DNA from: DATBLE01 sp963764565
GTDB lineage: Bacteria > Actinomycetota > Thermoleophilia > Gaiellales > Gaiellaceae
Reading direction: 5' to 3'
Assembly (NCBI GenBank): GCA_963764565.1
Contig: CAVXTD010000008.1
Coordinates: forward strand, 1-64,000
Length of the DNA: 64,000 nucleotides
Shown here: positions 34,889-44,445 of the stretch, one piece after another
Numbering within the stretch: the first letter of the stretch is position 1
Layout: each line of letters begins with the position of its first letter
Made by a program: the position numbers and the translations under genes
The notes under the pieces: generated by a model
Databases searched by the model: none
Told to the model about the DNA's origin: nothing
Seen by the model: only the letters and a program-made list of their open reading frames with translations

Positions 34889-36374
34889 ACCTCTTCACTC
34901 CTTCCCCGCGCAAGGGACTCGGCGACCGCGGTGAACTCCGCGAGCGCGGCCTCGAGGTCCTCGACGATCTCCTGGGCGATCACCTCCGGCGGGGGCAGGT
35001 TGTCCATGTCCTCCAGCGAGTCGTCGCGGAGCCAGATGAGGTCGAGGCTGACCTTGTCGCGCTGGATCAGCTCGTCGTAGCGTGAAGCGCTTGAAGCGCT
35101 CCGACTCGACCCGCTCGCGCCGGCTCTCCGGCTTGTACGCGTCGACGAAGTCCGCGAGGTGCTCGCGGCGGAGCGGGTTCTGCTTGAGCGTGAAGTGCAT
35201 GGTTCGTGCGCAGGTCGTAGACCCACAGCTCGCGCGTCCACGGCGTCTCCGCCGCCGGCTTGCGGTCGAAGAAGAGGACGTTCGCCTTCACGCCCTGCGC
35301 GTAGAAGACGCCGGTCGGCAGGCGCAGCAGCGTGTGCACGTCGCACTCGTCGAGCAGCCTGCGCCGCACCGTCTCGCCCGCGCCGCCCTCGAACAGCACG
35401 TTGTCGGGCACGACCACCGCGGCACGGCCGTTGATCGCGAGCAGCGTCTTCACGTGCTGGACGAAGTTGAGCTGCTTGTTCGAGGTCGACGCCCAGAAGT
35501 CGTCGCGGACGACGACGAGGTCCTCGCGCGCCGACCTCGCCCTCCGTCGCTCACGAACGTCATCGACGACTTGCGCCCGAACGGCGGATTGGTCAGCACC
35601 ATGCTCGAACCGCTCGCCCGGGTCGGCCTTCAGCGCGTCGTCGACGACGATCGGGCTCTCGTGCTCCTCGTCGCCGATCCCGTGCAGCAGCAGGTTCATC
35701 ACGCAGAGCCGCGCGGTGTTGTCGACGATCTCCCAGCCCTTCAGCGCCTCGAAGCGCAGGTGCTCGCTTCTCGTCCGGGTCGAGCAGGTGGTTGCTTCGG
35801 CGATCCACTCGTGCGCCGCGAGCAGGAACCCGCCGGTGCCGCACGCCGGGTCGGCGATCCGCATCCCCGGCTCCGGCCGCATCACCTCGACGATCGCCCG
35901 GATCAGCGGCCGCGGCGTGAAGTACTGGCCCGGCGCCCGACTTCACGTCCTCGGCGTTCCTCTCCAGCAGCCCCTCGTAGGCGTCGCCCTTCACGTCGGC
36001 GTCGAGCGTCAGCCAGCTCTCCCGGTCGATCAGGTCGACGACGAGCCGGCGCAGCTTCGCCGGGTCCTGGATCCGGTTCTGCGCCTTGCGGAAGACGACG
36101 CCGAGCATCCCCGGCTTGCGGCCGAGCTCGGTCAGCACGTGGCGGTAGTGCGACCTCGAGCTCGTCGCCGTCGCGCTCCAGCAGCGACTGCCAGTCGAGC
36201 CCCTCGGGCACGATCGCCGGCCGCGCGAACGGCGGCTTCGTCTGCTCGTCCGCCATCTTCAGGAAGAGCAGGTACGTGAGCTGCTCGAGGTAGTCGCCGT
36301 ACGAGAGCCCGTCGTCGCGCAGGACGTTGCAGTAGCTCCAGAGCCGCTGGACGAGACCGTTGCTGCGCGCTCAT
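34885..36374 (-). CDS. hsdM: Type I restriction-modification DNA methyltransferase HsdM (many frameshifts)
   Basis: The 1.5-kb region encodes a recognisable N6-adenine methylase across several frames: LWSYCNVLRDDGLSYGDYLE, YLLFLKMADEQTKPPFARP, AQNRIQDPAKLRRLVVDLID, YEGLLERNAEDVKSGAGQYF with TPRPLIRAIVEVM, SAM motif I IADPACGTGGFLLAAHEWI, catalytic motif IV LTNPPFGRKSSM, then GRAAVVVPDNVLFEGGAGE and VYDLRTN. The tail ends LARGRSEEV at 34885. ATG 36374 overlaps the stop of the PIN-like toxin gene. HsdM with HsdS methylates host DNA at the recognition site. Breaks occur near 36350, 36150, 35935, 35785, 35545, 35200 and 35085; they may be technical. As part of the hsd operon it lies downstream of two toxin-antitoxin pairs. 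Confidence 0.88.
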
Positions 36375-36773
36375 GCCGGGAAAGACTCGCACGATTCGCG
36401 TCGGCGTGGACGGCATAGACGAACGGCCCCGGCTCGCGCCAGCGCGCTGACGATCGCGCGTCGACGTTGCGGACGAACCGCGCGGCCTGCTCGGCCGCCG
36501 ACAGATTGCCGCTCGGCGAGCGCGAAGGCGCTTGCACGCCGTGCCGACGAGTCGCGCGACCGTTCGCCCGACTCGGTAGCGGATGCCGCCTGTCCTTCGT
36601 GAGAGACGACCCAGCCCTCGCGGCCGGCTCTGCTCGAGCCAGATCGACGTCGGCGACGCCCTCGTGCACGCCGGCCGAAGACCGACACCTCGGTGTGGAC
36701 CGTCGAGCCCGCGCTCGCGGAGCGCATCGGCCACGTCGTCTGCGCCGAGGCTCCGAGTCGACGTAGACCTCAG
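36371..36773 (-). CDS. PIN-like toxin, VapC45-like (frameshifted)
   Basis: Reading across frames gives VYVDS, GADDVADALRERGLDVHTEV, GVHEGVADVD, GWVV or SLTKDRRHPLPSR and VQAFALAERQLSAAEQAARF, then GPFVYAVHADRIVRVFP. This order, an early acidic strand, then WVVLTKDR-like and a late PFVxxV strand, fits the PIN-like VapC45 family, which are predicted RNases. The stop (36371-36373) overlaps the hsdM start, and it begins at the end of the antitoxin gene (36770). I see at least four small slips. Toxin assignment is by family resemblance and by pairing with a DUF433-type upstream gene. Confidence 0.6.
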
Positions 36774-37497
36774 GCGGCTAGTCGGAGCTCGGCACGGAGA
36801 ACGGCTTCGATGTCCTTCGACCGGGACACCGAAGTCCTCGCGCGACATCGCGCGACCGCTCGTCGCCTGCGTCGATCCGGCTCGAGGACGTCCTCGACAC
36901 GGACGCCTCCGTGGAGGAAGATCGGCTGACCGAACGCCACGCCGCGGATCGACGGCCACGATCGGACGGGACGTCAGTCGGCGAGACGAGGCTGCTCCGG
37001 CCAACCGTCCGAGCCGTAGCGTCGATCAGGCTGGAGGTACTCGCGCGACGACGTCGGCGCAGAACACGCGCTGCTGCGTGACGACGTGGGTGAGCAGCTC
37101 GCTCGTCGCCTTCGTCGCTCGGCGTAGTCGAAGAGGACGCTGGCCCCGTCGGTGAAGAGCCGCTGCGACGCGAGCGCGTGCTCGAAGCCCGACCTCGCGT
37201 TCGAGCACAGCGACCGCCTTGCGGATGTGCTGGAGGCTGACGCCGGCCCGGCGGAACGCGTGCGACGACGAACCCCTCGGCGAGTCCGATGAACGGGATC
37301 GACGGATACAGGCGCTGCCGCCTCGAACGACGGTGACGATCGGCCGTCCGACGACGGGCTGGCGAGTCCGGAAGGTGGCGCTGGTAACCCCGCGCCCAGT
37401 TGCCGGAAGCTCGTCGGAGGCACGCCGAGGAACCGCGCCGCCTCGGCGACGGTGTACGAGCGGCGCGTCGAAGCGGGTGTCCTGCGCGCGTCTTCAC
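36770..37497 (-). CDS. DUF433-type antitoxin with helix-turn-helix N-terminus (VapB45-like, frameshifted)
   Basis: GTG 37497 overlaps the stop of the preceding HsdS-tail ORF. The product reads RRSYTVAEAARFLGVPPTSF (a MerR/HTH-like start), RLYPSIPFIGLAEGFVV, LEHALASQRLFTDGASVLFD, then the DUF433 hallmark QPIFLHGGVRVEDVL with VAR and EDFGVP, and ends AELRLAA. DUF433 proteins bind DNA and neutralise a neighbouring PIN-like toxin. Frames change around 37450, 37400, 37320, 37255, 37195, 37130, 37040, 36940 and 36850, denser than elsewhere in the window. The domain content is still readable. Confidence 0.6.
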
Positions 37498-37871
37498 GGC
37501 TGCCTCCTTCGACGTTTCGATGGTACTTTCCGTCTCGCGCGGCGGAAACGGCCGTTCGGACGTGTCGCGCCGGACGCGTGCTCTGCCGGCTCGGTGCGGG
37601 ACTCGTGGCCCGCTCGGCGCGCGATCCGCTCGAGCAGGACGCTCGCCGGCTCGTCGGACGGATCCTGCGGGACGAGCTCGCCGCGGAAGGCGCGCTCGAG
37701 CACCGCGCGGCGGAGCGAGGCGGAGCGGCGCTGCGCCCGCTCGATCGCGGCGCGGAGCGCGTCGATCGCCGAGAGCTGCTCCTCGACCTGGGCGACGATA
37801 CGGCGCTGCTCGTCGAAGGTTTCGGCCCGATCAGCGGCGTCGGCCCGTTCGGCGTAGGCGCCAGACACCAT
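37494..37871 (-). pseudogene. HsdS C-terminal-tail-only ORF (partial duplicate)
   Basis: ATG 37871 opens a 125-residue ORF whose residues 20-75 read DEQRRIVAQVEEQLSAIDAL, RAAIERAQRRSASLRRAVLE and RAFRGELVPQDPSDEPASVL, the conserved C-terminal helical tail of HsdS. The same tail ends the true hsdS gene at 38964-40015. No target-recognition domain precedes it here; instead a toxin-antitoxin pair lies upstream. Its stop overlaps the GTG of the following antitoxin (GTGA), so it may still be translated in the operon. It may be a remnant of a second hsdS, or a small protein that alters HsdS assembly. Confidence 0.7.
37621..37816. repeat. Direct repeat copy 1 (hsdS tail)
   Basis: These 196 bases align without gaps to 39034-39229, with about 18 mismatches by my count. 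The repeat encodes the HsdS C-terminal helix. Both copies have the same orientation and flank the second toxin-antitoxin pair. Confidence 0.85.
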
Positions 37872-37877
37872 GACGAC

Positions 37878-38244
37878 TCAGCGGTATCGCCTGGTCGATC
37901 CGGGTGTTTACACCGCCATGGCATGAGCCCAACGATGGACCAACGTCTCTCCGCCACGCCGCCTGACGTGTCTCGGCAGGACGGCGAGGATCGATGGTCG
38001 AAAGCGTCACGCTCAACTCAGCGAGCACGTCGTCGTGGTAGTCGGGCATGGCGTCGTCTCCGCTCACCAGCGTCCACTCCTCACCCTCGAAGCGTTTCGT
38101 AAGCTCCCGGAGAAGGGGTTCATACTTCAGTCCGCGAAGCAGGACTTCTGAGACCGCCACGGCGCTTCGGCCGCGAAGCTTGAGCTCAGTTGCGACCCGG
38201 TTGTCGATATCCTCGTCGATGACGAGCAATCGCGGTCGCGACAA
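37878..38244 (-). CDS. PIN-like toxin of the second pair (one net frameshift)
   Basis: TTG 38244 gives MSRPRLLVIDEDIDNRVATE, an acidic IDEDID strand at the start, as in PIN-like (DUF5615-type) proteins. It continues SAVAVSEVLLRGLKYEPLLR, EEWTLVSGDDAMPDYHDDVL and SVTLSTIDPRRPAETRQAAW. In the last 30 residues the frame changes and ends near 37878 as TRRYR. LVSGDDAMP fits the central strand with an acidic pair. It begins four bases after the antitoxin stop and is directly followed by the HsdS-tail ORF. Predicted RNase toxin. Confidence 0.62.
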
Positions 38245-38247
38245 CCG

Positions 38248-38925
38248 CTACGCCGCCTGGTCGTACCGGATGACTGCTCGCCACCACGCAATTGCGTCGT
38301 CGATCTGGGCGTCGTCGACGCCGTAACCCTCGCGAAGCCTTCCCGGCCACCGGGATCGGCCGCCAGTTCGGCGACGAGCTCTGCAGGCACGCGTATCCCG
38401 CGAACGACTGGGCGACCGCTCAGTCTCTCGGGATCGACCTCGATGTGCTCAAGCTGAGGCAGCTCTCTGGCCGCCCAGCCGCCGCGCCGCAGGTCGGATG
38501 CGATGCGATCGAACGTCGTCGCGCTCGATCGCTAGCCCGTGCCACGGAATGTTGCTGAGGTCGATGAAGCCGTCAGCGGCCTCACCTACGACGCGCGTGC
38601 CGACGGTGCCGATCCACGCATGAGTCAACGGCCACGCGTTTCCAGACCTCTCGCGCAGGCTCTGGATGGTCTCCCTGATCCCGGCGTACGGAACCCCGCG
38701 ATCACGGAGCTCGTCGACGACCATTGCTTCCGCGACGTCCTGGTCGCTGTAGACCCGCGGCGGCCCGTCCGACTGTGACGAGCGGATGTACCCGGCGAGC
38801 CCACTGGCCGATCTCTGACCAGACACGCCCGCGAGCCGCCCTACTTCGTGGGCGAGGTAGTGGCCTCGCGGCGGGAGATAGTGAAGGGTGCCTGGCACGG
38901 GCTCGATCGTCGGTTCGTTCGTCAC
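38248..38925 (-). CDS. MerR-like/DUF433 antitoxin of the second pair (frameshifted)
   Basis: GTG 38925 begins TNEPTIEPVPGTLHYLPPRG and HYLAHEVGRLAGVSGQR, a HTH-like start, then YIRSSQSDGPPRVYSDQDVA and AMVVDELRDRGVPYAGIRET. The C-terminal part in other frames reads HIEVDPERLSGRPVVRGIRV and PAELVAELAADPGGREG, the DUF433 domain, ending at TAG 38248. Total length is an exact multiple of three (225 residues), so internal slips compensate. It pairs with the downstream PIN-like gene. Sequence differs clearly from the 36770-37497 antitoxin, so the two pairs are related in type rather than recent copies. Confidence 0.65.
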
Positions 38926-38963
38926 GGGATCGTACTCTCCGGCCTCGCGGGTCGCGATCGTCT

Positions 38964-40015
38964 TTACGGGACGGTCCGGTTAGCGCGAGATCGCGACCGT
39001 CGCGCTCCGGGAGAGGCGGCGGCACGCTCGGCGCGGATGCGCTCGAGGAGGACGGACGCGGACTCGTCGGAGGGGTCCTGCGGGACGAGCTCGCCGCGGA
39101 AGGCGCGCTCGAGCACCGCGCGGCGGAGCGACGCGGAGCGGCGCTGCGCCCGCTCGATCGCGGCTCGGAGCGCGTCGATCGCCGAGAGCTGCTCCTCGAT
39201 CGCGGCCACGATCCGCCGCTGCTCGTCGAGCGGTGGCACGGCGATCGGAATTGCGGCGGAGCTTTCATTGCGTTGACGTTGGCCTCGGCCAACCTGCTGA
39301 GTTCGAACCTCTGCCACATGCCGTCCGCCTGACGGCCCGTTATCGGAAAACATTGCCCAGCGAGGGATCGCTACTCGTACGGTGCAATCGCACGCGTCAT
39401 CGAGATACGACGCGAACGTCGATGCGCTCGCGCCGCTCGAGAGATCCGCCGACTTGCCGACCAACTCTGGGCTGTTCGTGCCGTCTGAACAGAACGTCGC
39501 CGACCTCGAGGGTCGAAGCTTCGCGACGTCACGGATGCCCGGCTGGCGGCAGCGGGAGCTCGAGCCATCCTCATCCCGCCGACGACCTCGAGCCGCGGCC
39601 GTCCGACCCCCTTGATGGACGTCGCAGCCTGGCGTACTGACCGCGGAGCGAGTCGACGCATCCACGTGACGAGCCCTGGCTCGACGTCCCGAGGCGGATG
39701 CGAAGGCAGCGTGCAGTCCGCCTTGACGATCGCAGGGCCCGACTCGTTCAGGAACAAGGCACGCGCGAAGTGCCTCGTCGACCAAGGGACGCAACCACGA
39801 CATCCGGGCTTGACCTCGTGTTCCGAAGCGTGTCGAAGCGATCCTGAGCGACACGGCTCGTTCGTCTCGGAAGATCCCATGCTGATGTTCGAAGCCGAAG
39901 CACCCGCGGCCCGTCGGCTACGAGTGTGACGACTCTCAGGATCGATCCGAGCGGCCCGTCCGTGAGCATGGCAATGTCTCCGACGGTCCCCGCGTCCACC
40001 CGAGCGGCAGTTCAC
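38964..40015 (-). CDS. hsdS: Type I restriction specificity subunit HsdS (frameshifted)
   Basis: GTG 40015 overlaps the hsdR stop. The start read across frames, ELPLGWTRG with TVGDIAMLTDGPLGSILR, is the usual HsdS TRD1 opening. The end is IPIAVPPLDEQRRIVAAIEE followed by the conserved helix QLSAIDALRAAIERAQRRSA and ERAFRGELVPQDPSDESASV. About 350 codons, short for HsdS but allowing for slips. HsdS sets the DNA target for both HsdM and HsdR. Middle segments (39240-39950) are hard to follow because of at least four frame changes. The tail is duplicated at 37621-37816. Confidence 0.8.
39034..39229. repeat. Direct repeat copy 2 (hsdS tail)
   Basis: This is the partner of 37621-37816, inside the C-terminal codons of hsdS. 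The two copies are 1,217 bases apart and bracket the second toxin-antitoxin pair, so recombination between them would delete that pair and fuse hsdS to the downstream tail. Confidence 0.85.
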
Positions 40016-42826
40016 GCAGCCAGCACCTCGTTGATCTCGTCGAGCAGCGGGCCGAGCTCGTCGCCGAACACCTGCGCCGCCTTGCCGAGCCCGCCCGCCT
40101 CGACGAACGGCGTGTAGCCGAAGTCGTCGGTCGTGATCGCGAGCGAGGCGGCGACGTGGTCGCGGATCCGCTCGAGCCAGGCGAGCTGCTCGGTCGTGAA
40201 CACGCGTCCGGCGTTCTCCTGCTGCAGCAGCCAGGCGTGGTAGCGCTCGCGGACGAGGTCGGGGTAGGGGACGAGCTCGTCCTCCTGGTGGAGCGCGACG
40301 CGGACGAGGGAGACGAGGTCGGTGAGCACGCGCTCGCCGGAGCCGCGGACCTTCGAGCGGTCGAGCTGCTCGTAGGCCTGCCAGAGCCTCTCGGGCGTCC
40401 ACTGGTGCGGCGGCCGGCCGATCGCGTCTGCGCGAGCTCCTTCACCTCGCGAAGGTGAGCCGCTGTCGGCTGCGCTGCGGGAGTAGAGGATCTGGAGGGC
40501 GGTGATCTCGTCGCGGTGCTCCTCGCAGAACTGCTCCCACGACTCGACGGTGCGGCGGGCGCGGTCGGTGGCGTCCTGCGAGTAGCCGGCCTCGATGACC
40601 TCGTCCGCGGAGGTCTCGTCGATCACCTGCTCGTGCATCCGGCGCAGATCGACGATCCGCTCGCGCAGCGCCGGGTTCGTCGCGAGCGGGGCGACGGCGT
40701 CGTCGAGCAGCTGCGGGCGGCCGACGGCGATGTCGTCGACGGTCGGGCTCGTCGGCGCCGCTCGCCTCGCGGGCGGCGGCGAGCTGCCGGTCGGGGTCGA
40801 GCGCGGCGACGATCCCGCCGGCGATCTCCTTCAGCGTCGCGCCGCCGGCGAGCTGCTCGAGCTCGGCGCGCTCGTCCGTGCCGAGCCGCCGGTCGAGGCG
40901 GGCGAGCCGCGCGGCGATCGCCGAGATCGTGTCGGGGTCGCGGACGCCGAACGACGACCTGCCTGGAGGAGCTTCTCGAGCGGGACGGTCGGCTTGCGGT
41001 CGAGCGGCACGGTGTCGACGAGCTCGGTCTCGGTGACACCGACCGCGTCGACGATCACGAACCGCTCCTTCGCCTCGCGTCGGGGGTGACGGCCTGAAGG
41101 TCGTGTCGTCGATCACGCGGACGCCGCGGCCCTTCATCTGCTCGAAGAAGGTGCGGCTCTTGACCGTGCGCATGAAGAACACGCACTCGAGCGGCTTCAC
41201 GTCGGTGCCGGTGGCGATCATGTCGACGGTCACGGCGATGCGCGGGTTGTAGCAGTTGCGGAACGCGGCGATCAGCTCGTCGGCCTTCTTGCCGGTCGCC
41301 TTGTAGGTGATCTTGGCGGCGAAGTCGTTGCCCTTGCCGAACTCCTCGCGGGCGATCTGGACGATCTCGTCGGCGTGGGCGTCGTCCTTCGCGAAGATCA
41401 GCGTCTTCGGCACCTCGCTGCGGCCGGGGAAGATCTCGGTGAACAGCCGGTCGCGGAAGGTCTCGAGCACGGTGCGGATCTGGTCGCGGGCGACGACGGC
41501 GCGGTCGAGCTGGCGGCGCGTCGTAGGCGAGGTCCTCGTCGAGCTTCTCCCAGCGGGTGCGTGCGGGTCTGCCGGTCGCGGAACTGGGTGACGAGCCCGG
41601 CGTCGATCGTCGAGCCCTGCTCGGTGATCTCGGTGCGGATCCGGTAGACGTCGAAGTCGACGTTGACCTCGTCGGCGACCGCCTGCTCGTGGCCGTACTC
41701 CATCACGAGGTTCTGGTTGAAGAAGCCGAACGTCTGCTTGTCGGCGTCGCGGTCAGCCCGATCGTGAAGGCGTCGAAGTAGTCGAGCACCTGCCGCCAGA
41801 GCCCGTAGATCGAGCGGTGGCACTCGTCGACGATCACCACGTCGAACGTCTCGGGCGGGACCGCCGGGTTGTACTCGACCGGCACCGGCTCGGTCGGTCG
41901 AGCTCGTACGGCCGAGTGCTCGTCGAGCTCCTCGGTCGAGCTCCGCCTCGCCGCGCAGGATCGAGTAGAGGCGCTGGATCGTCGAGATCACGACGCGCGC
42001 GACGGGGTCGATCTTGTTCGAGGCGAGGTGCTGGACGTTGTAGAGCTCGGTGAACTTGCGGCCGTCGTCGGGCGTGGCGAACCCCTGGAACTCCTTCAGC
42101 GTCTGGCGGCCGAGGTTCGCCCGGTCGACGAGGAACAGGATCCGCTCGGCGTCGGCGTGCTTGACCAGCCGGTAGGCTGACGTTCGCGGCGGTGAACGTC
42201 TTGCCCGAGCCGGTCGCCATCTGGATCAGCGCCCGCGGCCGGTTCGCCGCCAGCGACGCCTCGAGGTTGCGCGATCGCCCGGACCTGCGCCGGCCACAGC
42301 CCGGTCGTCCTGCAGCTCGCGGCAGCGCGCGCAGGCGATGGCGCAGGGTCGGCGCGGTCGGGTGCGGCGGATCTCGTCGAGCCAGCCGATCGAGCGTCTC
42401 GGGCCGGTGGAACGAGAACACCGGCCGGCTCGCCGGGTCGGGGTCGAGCCGGTTCGTGAACCGCGTCTCGTCGCCGGTCGACTCGTAGACGAACGCCAGC
42501 CCGCCCTCGACCGCCGGCTCGAGCTCGTCGGGCAGGCCGTCGACGTACTTCGCGCTCTGCCGCTCGACCCCGACGAGCGTCTCGCCCTCCTTCTTCGCCT
42601 CGACCACGCCGGCCGCGCGGCCGTCGAGGAACAGCAGGTAGTCGGCGCGGCCGTGCGGCGGCTTCATCACGAACTCGCGCACCGCGACGCCGCGCGAGGC
42701 GGCGAGGTTCACGCGCCGCGCGTCCTGCACCGCCCAGCCCGCGGCGACGAGCATCCGGTCGATCTCGACCCGCGCCTTCGCTTCGGGGCCGAGATACGCG
42801 ATCTCGCCGTCGCTCACATGGGCCAT
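40012..42826 (-). CDS. hsdR: Type I restriction enzyme subunit HsdR (frameshifted)
   Basis: ATG 42826 starts MAHVSDGEIAYLGPEAKARV. The N-terminal nuclease has the PD-(D/E)XK-like GRADYLLFLDGRAAGVVEAK with a KKEGE continuation. A superfamily 2 helicase follows with ALIQMATGSGKTFTAANV (Walker A), DECHRSIYGLWRQVLDYFDA (motif II variant DECH), FTIGLTATP (III), KTLIFAKDDAHADEIVQIAR, AVTVDMIATGTDVKPLECVF and FEQMKGRGVRVIDD (VI). The C-terminal helical region ends LLDEINEVLAA at 40012. HsdR translocates and cuts unmethylated DNA. The frame changes at several points (near 42290, 42180, 41900, 41750, 41525, 41090, 40960, 40770 and 40470). It heads the hsdR-hsdS operon. Confidence 0.9.
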
Positions 42827-42904
42827 CTTCTACGTTCGGCGGCTCCGAAACCAAGCCCCGTGCGTGCGCGCCCCGCGAGGAGGGGGTAGCACTAACACCC
42901 GCGC

Positions 42905-44437
42905 CTACCGGATCAGGACGAAGTCCATCCGGTCGTAGCTTCGTACGCGGTCGATCACTTCGATGCCCTCGAAGCTGCCGCCGTCGTTCGTGTTGCCCTC
43001 GATCGAGGCGAACGTGTCGGCGCCGGCCTCGGTGACGATGCCGGTGTGGGCGTACGCGAGGCCGCCGGAAACCGCCCGCTTCAGGAACATGCTTCCGGGC
43101 GTGATCCGCTTGCGCTCGGCCGTCGACGGGCTCGCCAGGAAGATCCTCGACGCCTTCGCGGTCGCGGCCATCTCGTCGCACGACAGCGTTCGCGCGATCG
43201 GCATCCGGACGCCCATCGTCTCGCACGCCTGCTTGAGGATGAACGTGGCGAAGCCGGCACACCAGGGAAAGGCATCGCCCTCGTGCCCGTCGGTGTAGAG
43301 ACGCACCCACGGCCCGTCGTTCGGCATCAGCCGCACCTCGCGGGGATGCTGGGCGAGGTGCTGCTTCGCATACGCGACGACCATCGCACCGAGTGAGGAG
43401 GCCGGTGGGAGCGGCACCAGCGCCGCGTGGATCGGGGCGGTCAGGACGTCGTAGGTTGCTTCGTCGACAGCCCCGGTCGGCTTCAGTCCCTTCTGCTTCT
43501 GGAACGCCTTCACCTGGCGCACCGTCGCCGGGCCGAACTCCCCGTCGGCCGCGAGGGCGAAGCCTCCCAGGCAGAGCCATCCCTGGATGAGCCGGACATG
43601 CGCGCCCCCGCTTCCCTTGCGGTACACGTGGTCGAGCGCCAGGTCGGGTGGCAGGCTCGGGGCCGGCGGGGCGGGCGCGTCCGACGGAGCAGAGTGAGGC
43701 CGAGAACGGCCAGCGTCTGCGGCCCGACCTCCCCGTCGACCAGCAGTCCCGTGCGCTCTTGGAAGACTCGCACGGCGCGCTTCAACTTCGGATCGAAAAG
43801 CGGCCCCGGATTTGACCTTGAACGTCTCCCATTCGCCCGGGGCGTTCAAGTCGAACCACTGCCCGAGCCGCTCCTTGAGCGCAGTGACGCCGTTGCCGCG
43901 CGAGCCGACGCGAAGGACGCCGTCGGCGGCCGGCTTCGAGGCGGGCCCTGCTCCTCCGCCGATCGCGGCGAGACGCTCGAGGACGTCCTTGCCGTAGTCC
44001 GCCCCGGTGGTGTGCAGGTCGGAGTCGCCTTCGCGGTAGCCCTTGATCGCCCCGCCCGCGCCCGCGTTGTAGGCGGAGAGCGAGAACTTCACGAGGTCGC
44101 GCTCTGCAACGCCGTTCTTGCGCCCGAAGGCACGATTGTCCCGGATGATCGACGCGGCGAGGCGGGCCGCGGCCGCTACCGGCGGCGTCTTCCCACTGCC
44201 GCCGGCGCCCTGCGCGGCAAGCCACTCCTTCCACGAGCGGTCGTCGATCTGAAAGAGCCCGCGGCCGTGCCCGCGGTCGCCGACGATGTCGGTCACGTTC
44301 GTCTCCCGTGAGGCGACAGCCAGCAGGATGCCCGCCGGTAGTCCGGCGGCCTGCTCCGCGTCCGTGCAGATCGCCGCCCAGCCGTTCTTCTTCGCCGTCT
44401 GGACCTGCCGCTTCAACTCAGTCTGCGAGAGATTCAC
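42905..44437 (-). CDS. Multi-domain peptidoglycan hydrolase-like protein (lysozyme + PG-binding + CHAP/NlpC-like)
   Basis: GTG 44437 follows an AGGAGG site that overlaps the previous stop. Domain order: a lysozyme/transglycosylase-like N-terminus (ICTDAEQAAGLPAGILLAVA, SRETNVTDIVGDRGHGRGLF, YNAGAGGAIKGYREG); a first peptidoglycan-binding region, readable in another frame between breaks at 43800 and 43690 (RAVRVFQERTGLLVDGEVGP); a second (VRLIQGWLCLGGFALAADGE, FGPATVRQVKAFQKQKGLKP); and a C-terminal amidase-like domain with Cys in FPWCAGFATFILKQACETMG and His in LAYAHTGIVTEAGADTF. No signal peptide is visible. The two indels compensate. The protein resembles phage or tail-associated lysins, or a bacteriocin-type hydrolase; no phage genes surround it. 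Confidence 0.78.
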   Translation of the reverse strand: MNLSQTELKRQVQTAKKNGWAAICTDAEQAAGLPAGILLAVASRETNVTDIVGDRGHGRGLFQIDDRSWKEWLAAQGAGGSGKTPPVAAAARLAASIIRDNRAFGRKNGVAERDLVKFSLSAYNAGAGGAIKGYREGDSDLHTTGADYGKDVLERLAAIGGGAGPASKPAADGVLRVGSRGNGVTALKERLGQWFDLNAPGEWETFKVKSGAAFRSEVEARRASLPRAHGTAGRRGGRAADAGRSRPHSAPSDAPAPPAPSLPPDLALDHVYRKGSGGAHVRLIQGWLCLGGFALAADGEFGPATVRQVKAFQKQKGLKPTGAVDEATYDVLTAPIHAALVPLPPASSLGAMVVAYAKQHLAQHPREVRLMPNDGPWVRLYTDGHEGDAFPWCAGFATFILKQACETMGVRMPIARTLSCDEMAATAKASRIFLASPSTAERKRITPGSMFLKRAVSGGLAYAHTGIVTEAGADTFASIEGNTNDGGSFEGIEVIDRVRSYDRMDFVLIR

Positions 44438-44445
44438 CGTGCCTC

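Noticed and set aside
36375..37500. Non-coding or decayed DNA between hsdM and the HsdS-tail ORF
   Set aside because: DUF433 and PIN-like motifs remain readable across frames, with coupled start and stop overlaps, so two real genes with indels are more likely.
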